Source: Cymbidium sinense
Lineage: Eukaryota; Streptophyta; Magnoliopsida; Asparagales; Orchidaceae
Length of the DNA stretch: 64,000 nucleotides
Reading direction: 5' to 3'
Assembly: GCA_021442155.1 (NCBI GenBank)
Contig: CM038225.1
Location: 86,254,925-86,318,924 of the forward strand
The translations under genes were made by a program, and so were the position numbers. Positions 48,388-59,123 of this stretch are shown piece after piece. Numbering within the stretch: position 1 is the first letter of the stretch; every line of letters starts with the position of its first letter. The notes beneath the pieces are model-generated. The model worked only from the letters and a program-made list of their open reading frames with translations. It did no database searches and was not told the origin of the DNA.

Positions 48388-49440
48388 TGGAGAAGGCTTA
48401 TGTACAGAGGAATCTGACACAAAAATGGCTAGAGATCAGTCCAAGCGACCACAACCTTAGCATACTCCACCTCCTTGCCCACTAGGCCCATACCTCCCAC
48501 CTCCCTCCACTCCAGCAAAATACCGCCATACCACCACCATCGATTTATATCCCCACCAGGTAGCTATGGTCCACCTACTCTATTAGATAAGTTAAACAAA
48601 TCTTATTCTTTTAAGAGGGAGGTAATCAGGAAATTCTTTAAGAATCTTTTAAAGAAACCTGATTTTTAGCTACTTGAGCCTAGGAGACCAGAGGAAGTAG
48701 GAAAAAGTCATGATTCAAACTTTTTCCCTTACCACCATAGGTTAAGCCATGTTTTGGAGGATTGCTTCACTTTTAAGGGCTGGCTTGAACACAGTTTCAA
48801 GATCGATGCTATCATCATCTCAAAGGAAGACCTTGTGGAACACCTTTGTCATTGGGTAATCCTTGGAAACAAGTGATTATCAAAACCAAAGAAGGTTGGG
48901 ACATATCTTTGTCTAAAACCTCTACAAAATAATCCAAGATCAAGAAGCTTTTCTTATGGTGCTTGAGTCAAAACCTCCAACACCAAGGAAGGTTTGAAGT
49001 TATCGTCAACTTTGGAAAGTTGGAGAGTAATCACGAAGAAGAGCATGTGTCAATTGATAGTCTTAAGCATCCACCATGTGACTAGTGGCTTCAAGGTGAC
49101 TTCCATTTCACCTAGTTCTTCATTTCTTCTACTAGTAGAACTCTTGAGGATTGGGCATCAAATCTCTTACTCCACTCACTCTACTTGACTTCTACTTTGT
49201 ATCAACAAATACTTCTAAGAAATTGAAAAATAAAGCTGATTTAAATTACATCTATGTCTCTTCTGATGAATTGTCTTTTATATTCCTAACGATAACTCTT
49301 CAAGTCTAACCAACTATAAAAATTCTGATCTTCCTTTTTATTGAGTTTGACTTTCCAACTCTGAATACCAGTTCACTTTGAGATAATCATTAGATTTTGA
49401 GAGTCCCATGAGAAGGGAGATGAGCTGGTGTGTAAACTTG
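48388..49440 (+). pseudogene. gag: gag C-terminal part and spacer, copy C
   Basis: Aligns with copy B from about 38437 downwards. 48475-48669 is an open piece (GSYGPPTLLDKLNKSYSFKR...). The zinc knuckle near 48717-48770 reads PYHHRLSHVLEDC with the first Cys replaced by Phe, so it could not bind zinc normally. The Ser/Asp-rich spacer follows around 49200-49330. The N-terminal half of gag is absent; a matching head lies at 20198-22530. Confidence 0.7.
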
Positions 49441-50290
49441 CCACCACCTTGCCTTTATAGATTATCGAAGTCAACCTCCATAGTGGCAAGGTTCTTTAGG
49501 CACCTCTGATAGAGGAAAACAGTCATTGATATCAAGATCGAGAAGTTCCATGATGCTCCACTTGATATGCTTGTGGAAGATCAAAGGTGGACTACAATTT
49601 CTCATCTAAGAAAGTTATTATCTTTGCATATATGATGCTTGTCTTATCCAAAGAGGTGATCACTAATCTCTGATCTTGAAATATGCTTAGCTCAACTGAC
49701 TACTATAGGTGAGGAAGCAACTATGCAAAAAAAAGAGGATCACTTTCATAGATGACGACCTTCACATTTGGAGTACAATCGTCCCCTATACATTACAATC
49801 GATATGGACAGGTTCAAACTCATTGGGTTCTCATAAATTCAGGTGCATCAGTAAACATTATGAGTCTAAATACCCTTACCTATTTGAAGATCGACATCTC
49901 TACTCTCTGAGGAGATAGGATGATGTTAAGAAGATTCAATGATCAAAGGTGCTTAGGTTCTATAGTTACCATTGGAAATGGGATGGAAAGGCCAAGTTCT
50001 ACATTATTGATTTGAATACTTCATTAATTTTTGTATGCCTTGACAAGATCATTCCATCTTCCCTTCATCAGTGCATCAAGTTCAAAAAAGGTGGAATTGA
50101 GTACCATGTCAATGGGGATGAAAATCCATTCTCAGTTAGAGAGGTTGAGATTTACGAGGATGCAACCTACTATCTTCCTCAAAACACCCTTTCTCATGAA
50201 CTTGGACAAAATTCAAATGCATGATCAAAAGAAAAAGAAAATGAAACAAAAAAAAGATAAAAGAAAATGAAGAGAAAAAGAAAAGTCAAA
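49441..50290 (+). pseudogene. Aspartic protease region of pol, copy C
   Basis: The pre-protease segment (DMLVEDQ, TISHLRK) is near 49560-49610. The active site reads V-L-I-N-S-G-A-S-V-N-I-M-S in broken context, with an Asn codon (AAT, 49836-49838) where Asp is required. The body continues as AKFYIIDLNTS and KIIPSSLHQCIKFKK (open piece 49949-50224), then EVEIYEDATYYLPQNTLSHELGQNSNA and a Lys-rich stretch before a donor-like GTGAGC at 50291. Confidence 0.75.
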
Positions 50291-50524
50291 GTGAGCAAGA
50301 AAGGGGAATTGAAGAAGAACTGGATCTGCATATCACATTTCACATAGTTTGCTCCATCATAACATATGTAGTAGATGATTCAAACTAGTAGAGATGAGGT
50401 AGAATAGAGGCTTATGAGATTGAACCTTTAGCTAATAGAGGTCATGTTCCAGATGGAGTACACTATTCACAAACTTGCAATCCAACTCAGGATGAGTCTA
50501 ATGTGATTAGTATACCGAATCGAG
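50291..50524 (+). other. Putative pol intron between PR and RT (copy C, decayed)
   Basis: Position-matched to 36178-36439 (-). The donor reads GTGAGC after AAA. The acceptor side reads AATCGAG before GTTCCATTGGAGGTGG, so the CAG of copy B has become GAG. Length ~234 bp. Confidence 0.45.
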
Positions 50525-52045
50525 GTTCCATTGGAGGTGGCTTTTCATCCAACAAAAGATGAAGACCAGGCCTCCAAGCAAAGCAAAGTATTTGAATCTT
50601 GTTTATGTGAAACTATTTGTCAACAGTTGGGAACCTTAGCTCTTACCTCGCTTACACCTTAGAAAGTTGAATGTATAGTAGTTAAGGAAGTCCCTAATTC
50701 TTCCAGTGACATGAAGTAGAAGAGGTTATTTTTGGGTTCATCATCCTCAAGTCCAGAAATGCTCGATTATCTCCTAATGCAGCAGTCCACAAGCTAGCAA
50801 TAGACCTTATCGTTACCCCTATTAAGCAAGCTCCTAAATGCGATTAGAAATTGAACAACATGTCATTTCTAAAGTCAGGAAACTGATCGATACTAGTTTC
50901 ATTAGGGAAGAAAAATATCCTACCTGGTTAGCTAATGTCATCCTAATTAAGAAGAAGAATGGCCAAATTTGCATTTGCATCAATTTTAGGGACTTAAATA
51001 AGGCATGTCCTAAGGATGAGTTTCCTCTTCCTATACCAGAATTAATGGTGGACATCGCCTCATCTCATGTAGTCTTCTCTTTCATGGATGATAGAAACAC
51101 AGCTTTTCAAACCCCGATCAGAATCTTCTATTATAGGGCCATGCCTTTTGGCCTTAAAAATGCTGGTGCTACATACCAACGGGCCATGCAGATCTTCAAC
51201 GAAATCATCCATCATCAAGTTGAGTGTTATGTTGATGATCTAGTAGTTAAAAGCATAGAAAAGGAAGACCATCTCTTTAACTTGAGAGTAGTTTTCGAAT
51301 GGTTAAGATAATATAACCTTAAGATGAATCCCCTAAAGTGTGCATTCAGAGTCATTTTAGGGAAATTCCTTGGGTTTATTGTTCAACACTGGGGAATAGA
51401 AATAGATCCTGAAAAGATTAAATTTATCTTAGAAATTTTGCCTCCTAAGAGTTTAAGTCAACTCAGATCCTTTCAAGGATGTCAAGTGTATCTAAGATGC
51501 TTTATCTCAAACTTATCAGGGAGATGCAAACCATTCTCAGTACTTATAAAAAAGGATGCCAAGTTCAAGTGGGATGACAAGTGTCAGCACGTATTCAAAG
51601 ACAACAAAAGAATACTTGGTGAAGCCACTAGTTCTCGCAGCCCTATCCTAGGCAGGACGTTGATCCTTTACACTGCTACATTGGATGACTCTCTCGATGC
51701 TCTATTGGCCCAAGCCAACGATGAGGGAAAAAAGTGCTCTCTACTACCTCAGCCGTCATCTAATTCCTACTGAAGCAAACTATCCACATATTGAGAAACA
51801 TTGGCTAGCTTTGATCTTTGCATCTCAGAAGCTATGACACTACATGCTTTCTCATAAGGTGAACTTGATCTCCCGAACCAATCCACCATAGTACCTCATG
51901 ACACCAACACTGATGCATTCGTTGGTCCATGATACTCTCAGTTTGATATCACATTTTACCCTCATGCAAGAATACATGCACTGTGATTTCTTAAAGACAC
52001 CCACTTCCTGCTCATTCTCTGCTTAGTGATCATCTCCCTGATGAA
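50525..52045 (+). pseudogene. Reverse transcriptase and first RNase H, copy C
   Basis: The best-preserved pol stretch. 50838-51311 (157 codons) runs through fingers and palm: LANVILIKKKNGQI, INFRDLNKACPKDEFPLP, SFMDD with the first catalytic Asp at residue 84, YYRAMPFGLKNAGATYQRAM and ECYVDDLVVKS with YVDD at residues 131-134. About a dozen residues after Asp84 are missing (see findings). 51324-51773 carries the thumb and connection (NPLKCAF, GKFLGFIV, IEIDPEKI) and the start of RNase H (LILYTATLDDSLDALLAQ). RNase H continues out of frame to ~51860 (YYLSRHLIPTE, HYMLSHKVNLI). RT copies element RNA; RNase H removes the RNA strand. Confidence 0.85.
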
Positions 52046-52470
52046 CAAATCTTGAACTTAGGGGAGGCCAGCAACTATCGATGGGAGATGTATTTTGATG
52101 GTGCTGCTTATTTTCTTAAAAGAGAAGCACCACGATCTATTCTCCCAGGAAAGGCAGAGGTAGGAATAGTTCTTCTAACTCTAAATCATGATGTGATGAG
52201 ATTCTCATACTATCTTTCCAACCCCTTCACCAACAATGAAGCTGAGTATGAGACTTTGATTACCGGTTTGGAGTTAGCCATCACTATCAATGTCAAGAGC
52301 GTCAACATCTTTGGGGATTCTAGTTGGTCATCAACCAGATTGTTGTGTCCTACTAGGTTCTCAAATACAAGCTTCGTCATTCAAATGAGTATACCATGAA
52401 GCTGTTGTCCCAGATTCTCGAAGTTATAATCTACAAGGTTCCCATAGCAGAACACAGTAGTAGATGCCTT
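52046..52470 (+). pseudogene. Second RNase H (aRH) domain, copy C
   Basis: Open over 52052-52399. Acidic residues of an RNase H fold are visible: Asp16 in YFDGAA, Glu65 in TNNEAEYE, Asp89 in FGDS. A shift after GDS breaks the SQLVINQIVGSY continuation that copy B keeps. The end (MKLLSQILEVIIYKVP-like) runs out of frame to ~52450. This domain between RNase H and integrase places the element in the Tat clade. Confidence 0.85.
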
Positions 52471-52599
52471 GGCCAAACTTGCCAAAGAGTTGGCATGTCC
52501 GGAAGATGAGTCCATTTCAATAAGGGTCAAAAATAGACAAGTCTTATCCCTTATTGATTCGGAACTCATCAAGATACTTTCTCTTAAGGGGAGGTTGTC

Positions 52600-53757
52600 A
52601 TTGCCAAAAGACAAGGAGCTAGATTGAGGCAACCATTCATAGATTACTTGAACACCAAAAAACTACCTCAAGAAATCTCAAGCCCATCGTGTGAAATAGA
52701 GAGCTTTTCTATGCTCTTGTTGATGGCACTGCAATAGTCCTTTGACCAAATGTGGTTACGTTGTTTAGATAAACATGATGCTCGTGCATTGTAAAGGTAC
52801 ACTGTGTCTATGTGAATCGATAAAGATGAAGTGAAGAGACTGGATCTACGCCCATCTATGATCACGCATGGATGTAGCTAGAGATGTCATCGTCGTGCAT
52901 GGTGTGTGGTCCTCCACCAACCACCCAACATTCTACACCCTACTTTGGCTTCATGGCCATTTGAATGTTGGGAACATGGGTTGATCGATCCTCCTTCTTT
53001 AAAGGGGCATCATTCATCTACCACCACTTTTCCAAGTGGCGGAAGCCATCCCACTCATAGAGAGTCACAACACATGTGCTTCAATTTTAGAACCATATCG
53101 TATATAAGTTCGGGTGCCTCGATGAATTATATCCGATAATAATGGCATTCAAAATGAAGATCAACTTTGCTAGAACATATGGTATAGATTAGAGATACTC
53201 TACCATCTACTACCTTAGAGCTAATGATTTAATAGAAGCATTCAACAAAACTCTCATCCATAGAAGACTCTTGATGATAAAGTGATAGTGAACGAGTTTG
53301 GTTGAAGTTTGTGGACCTACCGCATCACATACTGAACTCCAACTCAGTCTACCCTATTTTTCTTAGTGTATGTGTCTGAAGCCATTCTTCCTTTAGAAGT
53401 TCAACTCTCTTCACTAAGGATAGAATTGGGTAACAAGATCGTTATAGAACATAATATGAAGTTACGGTTAGAAGAGCTCAAAGTTTGGAGGAAAGTCGCC
53501 TACGTGCGAGAACCTTGAGCTGTACAAGGCCAAAATGATTCAAGCACACAACAATGGTCCCTTTGGTTTTTCAGGGAGAACTTGTGTTAGTCTAAGGAGA
53601 GTAATTGTTTTCAAAGATGGGAGGTAAGTTTGAACCCATTTGGGAAGGCCCCTATGTCATGAGAAGGCCTCAAGGAGGATCTTATCACTTATTGATTATA
53701 AAGGGAACACCGATGCTTCCAATTAATGGGCTCTATCTAAAGAAATATTACCCATGA
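52600..53757 (+). pseudogene. Integrase domain of pol, copy C
   Basis: Heavily shifted. Recognisable words: VVLHQPPNILHPTLASWPFECW (52906-52970), a degraded core (IDPPSLKG), KFGCLDELYP where copy B has KFRVPR, LIEAFNKTLIH near 53230 (catalytic Glu region), and the C-terminus ending LPINGLYLKKYYP with TGA at 53755-53757. The zinc-binding half (DVARDV) is near 52870. Not functional. Confidence 0.75.
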
Positions 53758-53859
53758 AATAAAACTTATTTGAAAATAATTCATTAATAAAAGAACAAAA
53801 TCGATTCCATTCATCAAATCTTCTTCTTCGAAGTGTTATTTGCTTCTGAATCCACATGT

Positions 53860-56340
53860 TTAGGTAGGTGTGTCCCCTGGCATTCTATCCCTCACAACAC
53901 AAACATAATCTCCAGATGCTTTTAGAATAGGTGTAAGAGAACCTGAGAGGCATCCTATTTTGATTAGCATAACTAAGTTAGGTGTGAGAGAACCCAAGTA
54001 ACATCCTTTCTTGGTAGGAATTCTTATTGTCATCTGTGGCATCATTTCATAATTCCCAGTGTGTTTTAAGGCAAGTGTAAGAGTCCCCTAGAGGCATCCT
54101 ATTCTTTTTAACACATGCACAAACACAAACATAAATCTTTTATCTCGAGCTACTTGATGTGGGAGTAAATCCCCTGTGGCACTCACTCATTAGCTGCTCT
54201 AGGTCGGGTCTACATGCTACCTAGCTAGTATTTCACCCTAGTGGTCTCTTATTTTAAATGATGTGAGTCCCCATGCTTTCTTTCTAACATGATCATTGCA
54301 AATCAAAGAGTGCCTTGTTAGTATGGTATGCTTCACTGCCTAGCCAGTAAGCTACCTCATGAGTGACTTTGCTTAAGAAGATGTGAGTCCTGCTTTCATC
54401 TTGAACTAACCATCTTGCTCTAACTAGGTTGAGTGTATTTGAGGTTTAGGATAAGTCCCTAGAGGCTCCTTTCCTCTTGACTTCTTTTGAGCTGATATAA
54501 GTCCAGCCACTCAGAGTCAGTCGATAGCACCCATCAGTCAAGACGACTATCCCAGAGCCGCTATAGGAGATGTGAGTCCCCAAGCTTTCTTCCTAGGCGA
54601 TTGTTGTAAACCCATGAGCACCTTAGGTTGGTTGATGTTCACTATGTCGATAAGACTCACCCATGGTTACACCACTCTTGGCGATATGATTGCTTTCTCC
54701 CTTGAGTTGGACACCAAATACCTATTGGATTTATGACTAGCCATGTCATCTTCTCCGTGGTTTTGGATTAAGCCCCACCCATCCCTGGGCACTTTATTTG
54801 GATCAAGTCCTTTTGATATTTACATTACTTTTGGATTGGACAATTTCCCTTTCCTAGTAACCACCCCTGTAGTTGGATAATTTGTTCAATGGATGCAGAT
54901 TCTCCCTTGGTTCAGTAAATCTGAGATAGGTCTAGGCTAATATAAGCTCCTTCTCAGTTTGATCCCTCACAAATTAATAGGGTCCATGATAAAATAAACT
55001 AAAATAAACAAAATAAATGAAATTAATTTGCTTGTGGAATAGGATTCAAGCCCTTAAAGGGCCCCTTCTCCTAAGCAGGCATCCTATCTTCAGGGCAGTG
55101 TCAGCAGAACACCCTATAGGAATTGCCTCACTACCTAAGTTGAGATAAATCCTTGGTGGTACTCTCACCCATAGTCGCTTAGGTCGTTCAATATGTTTTG
55201 TACAAGGAGGTTACCCCAATCATTCTGCTTTGAAGATGTAAGACTATGACACATTCTTTCTAGCATGAGAGAAATGATCATTGTTGCCCAAAGAAACCAA
55301 TCACCGTGGTCTTTTAGTGGAAGGATGTCCCGAGTCTTTTCTTTCTTCAATTGATCATTGCAAAACCAAAGGCACTCCTTTGGTCGATAGTTCTCCCATC
55401 GTAAAGAAGCTACTCCCTTTAGTAACTCTAAGATAGGTATAGGTTTCTATAACTCCTTCAAGCAGTGATCCATCACAACTCGTAATCATCAAAATAATAA
55501 ATCTAAAAAATGAAATCTATCTTTGACTATCTTTGAGTTGATTTAAGTTCCCTAGTGGCATTTACTCAATAGTTAGCCCTAAGTCGGGTTTGATTTGTTG
55601 CCCAAAGCACTGATCACCCTAATGGTTTTGTCTCTAGAAGATATGAGTCATCATGCTTTCTTCTTAAGACTTGACCATTGTGTACCAAAAGATATTTCTC
55701 CTTGGTTGGATAGTCTTACTTTATGGTTGGTAGACTACTCCCTTTGAATTGGTAAATTTGAGTTAGGTCTAGGGGCCCCTTCTCAGTGCAGTTCATCACA
55801 AACCTATGGAATCCATCATAATCAAAATAAACAAATTTAAAAATAAAATTAATCTTAACTATGTTTGAGTTTATCTAAGTCACCTAGTGGCATTCACTCA
55901 ATAGTCAGCCCTAGGTTGGGTTCAATTTTGCCTTGCCAATAGATTACCCCAACAACTGGTTTCTACTTTGGAGGATGTAAGTCTACTACGCTTTCTTCCT
56001 AGTACAGCTACTGCATACTGAAAGGCATCTCTTTGTCTGGTTAGTCCTACAATGTGCCTAGTAGACTATCCCTTTGGATTGCTAAATTTCAGTTGGGTCT
56101 TAGCCTCCAAGGCTCCCACTCAATGCAACCCATTGCAAACCAACATGGTTCATTCTAAAAATTCAAACCTAACAAAATTAAAACAAATTCAACTCTCTCT
56201 CCCCCAATCTTTCCTCAGTGAGATTCATATCGAACCAAACCTTTCACCTCCTTGTAGATGACTTGAACTCCCTAGTGGAAGGTTCACATTATATCCCTTA
56301 GTGGATTTCTTCCCCCCTCTCTTATGTCTTGGACATAAGT
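53860..56340 (+). repeat. Diverged tandem array in the 3' UTR (copy C)
   Basis: About eight units with the same word order as copy A. An example of pairing within a unit is ACCAAAGG (55365-55372) with CCTTTGGT (55377-55384). Confidence 0.7.
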
Positions 56341-56819
56341 AGAGCCACATTACACTAAGCTCTAGATTCTTTCTCTTCCTTGGGTCAGGAATGGATAGTT
56401 TTTGTTAGTGCTTATGACCTTTCGGTGTTGTTGATCATTTTGGGCAACACTAATACGTACAGTGTTCTTTAGTTGACCTCATTTTTAAAATGAGCTCTAA
56501 ACCCCTCCATCTTAAGTATAGGACTCCTCTTAGACTTTAAGAGTTCTTTAGTCTTAAGACAAATCTAGTAATTAGGTGGACACTCTCACCAAGCCCTAGA
56601 AGACTTAGAAGAGTTAGCCATAGAATATGTCATGCCTTAGGTGTTAGAAAAATCTCTTACCCTTACCCTAAACCATTCCTCACTTTCCTTCTTTCAAGTC
56701 AAACTCTAAATCAACTCTATTTGATTTTCTCAAACTCCAAATCAATTCCATGATTGAAATCCATGATTGAAACCCATGATCAAAATCCATAAAAAAATTC
56801 CTAAGTCCAAATTTTGCCT

Positions 56820-57439
56820 AAGTCTTTAATCTTCCCTTAAGGACTTGACCAAAATCATGATTCAAACCTATTCAAATCTTTGAGATTTTCTCATGATCCA
56901 TTTATATTCACATTTATAAATGAATATAAACTCAAATCAATCAAATCAAACTCAAAATTCAAAATTAATTTACAAAAATCTCCCTAAGTCTCTTTAATTT
57001 TTCATTAAAGGACTTAGCCAAATCAACTCTGAACCTTGATCAAACCTATTCAAATCTATTTGATTTTCTCAAAACTTATTTATATTTTCATTTATATTCT
57101 CATATATGAATGAAATATAAATATAAATCAATCCAATCAAAGGCAAAAATTAAATTCCAAATTTAAAACTCTTGAAATTCCCTTAAATCTCTTAATTTTT
57201 CATTAATGGATTTAACCTAAACTTTGATCATACTCATTTAAACTCATGAGATTTTCTCAAAACTTATTTGTATTCTCATATATAAATATAAATCAATCAA
57301 ATCCAATTCAAAAATTAAATTTTAAATTAAAAAATTCCCTTAAATTCTTTAAATTTTCATTGATGGATTTAACCCAAATCATGATTAAAACACTTCAAAT
57401 CCTTGAAATTTTCTCACGATCCATTTATATTCTCATTTA

Positions 57440-57505
<66 letters not shown>

Positions 57506-57540
57506 TAAATTCAAACAATCAAACCAATCAAAATCTAAAT
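56820..57540 (+). repeat. AT-rich ~170-bp tandem repeats (copy C)
   Basis: Four units marked by TTAAGGACTTGACC (~56836), ATTAAAGGACTTAGCC (~57003), ATTAATGGATTTAACC (~57203) and ATTGATGGATTTAACCC (~57359). Each is followed by GATTTTCTCA and a TTTATATTC/AAATATAAA pair. Confidence 0.7.
57443..57500 (+). repeat. (TA)n microsatellite
   Basis: An uninterrupted AT run of about 58 bp inside the fourth 170-bp unit. The matching places in copies A and B carry only short AT runs (12 bp near 4002). It creates spurious IYIYIY open frames. Confidence 0.95.
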
Positions 57541-57829
57541 CACTCAAAATCAAATAAGCCTTTCAATCTTGAACTTAGTCAAATCACTTTCAAATCAATC
57601 AAACCAGATTTTCTCTCATGGTTCAATCAATATACAATCATGAGCCCATATATAAACCCAAACTCAATCAAACAATCAAAACCCAAATCAAAATCAAACC
57701 CAAGACCCTTTCATATTCTCCTTTGAATATGAAATTTTCAAATGGATCAAAAATTTGACTTCAAACCACTTGTAAATGGATTTATACTTCAATCATAAGT
57801 CATATACAAGATCAATCAACTTCAAATCA

Positions 57830-58650
57830 AGCTTTGACCAAGCCATTTGACCCACTTAGGCTCACTTGACCCAAAGTGACCTAAAGTACCCTTATAAGCC
57901 AAATTTTGATCCTAACCAAATTGGATTGAGCCAAAAATTATCATGGGATGATCAATAAGTCAAATCGGGCCAAACCAAGTCAAACCTAAGGGTTGACCAA
58001 GCCAATACTTAACCTAAAATGAAACTTTACATAGCCAAAATCCACCATAGGCCAAATTGATTGAAATTGATCCAAGTTCACCTAAGACCTATGTTTGAAC
58101 TTGACCAAGCCAACATTTGAGCCTAACCTAGCCCAATTGGCCCACTTGACCCAAGTTGACCCATTTTGACTTAAAGGGCCAAAATGTGTCAAAACTTGAC
58201 CTAAGCCAAATTGATTGAAAGCAATGAGTCAAGTCCATCCCAAATCACTTATGAAACTTGACCAAAGCCTCAATTGGCCAACTAGACCCAACCTAGCCCA
58301 ATTGACCTTAGACCCAACATGACCTAAAGGGTCATGTTGAGCCAAAATTGAACTAACCAAATTGATTAGAAACAAAGATACCAATCCACTCCATATGACT
58401 AACCAAATCTAAACCTACCCTTGGCCTAGCAAATAGGTCAAATGGGTCAAATAGGTCAACTTGACCCATTTGACCTAAATGAGTCATATGAGCCAAAACC
58501 AAATCTAATCCAAATTGAACCAAACCAAAGGCACCAAAATATTTCAGATGACCATATGAACTTGATCCAACCTTGGTTTGACCTAATTTGACCAATTAGT
58601 CAACTTGACCTAAGCTGACCCATTTTGACCTAAATGGGTCAACATGAGCC
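57830..58650 (+). repeat. TTGAC/GTCAA cluster (copy C)
   Basis: Dense TTGACC/GGTCAA words with facing pairs such as GGTCAACTTGACC near 58455. Collinear with 4680-5480. Confidence 0.6.
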
Positions 58651-59104
58651 AAACCCTATCAAATGGATTCCAAATCTAATGAAACTTAGCCAAACCTATT
58701 TTCTCAACATACCAAACATACCCAAATTGGAAAAAAAATAGAAAAATGACCATTTTACCCTTAGGCCATAGAACAAATTTTGGCCTAGCCCATGGGTATT
58801 TTGGTCATACACTCATAATAATCACTTGAGGCTTTCCTAAAAGCTCAAGGGGACCTAGTGATGAGTGTTGCAGCTAACCCAATGGGTTTCAATCAACCCA
58901 TTTGACCCATGGACCAAACCCAACCACCTATGGCAAAATTCAATTTTCATACTCCCTCATAAGCTCAATTTGATGCACATGGGAGTTAACATTCCACTCC
59001 CTTGGCCAAACAACCATGTGCATTGATCGAAACCTAAACAACCCACTCCATAAGGTCAATTAGATCAAAATGGCAAGCTCATTGTCCGCTATCTGATTTT
59101 CATA

Positions 59105-59123
59105 AGGGGAGATATACTCCCCT
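59105..59123 (+). other. TATA-centred palindrome (copy C)
   Basis: AGGGGAG (59105-59111), ATATA, CTCCCCT (59117-59123), at the same position as 26883-26905 in copy B. Confidence 0.6.

Noticed and set aside
57246..57726. Two overlapping open frames with long IYIYIY runs
   Set aside because: Made by the TA microsatellite and flanking AT-rich repeats; no homology in other copies.
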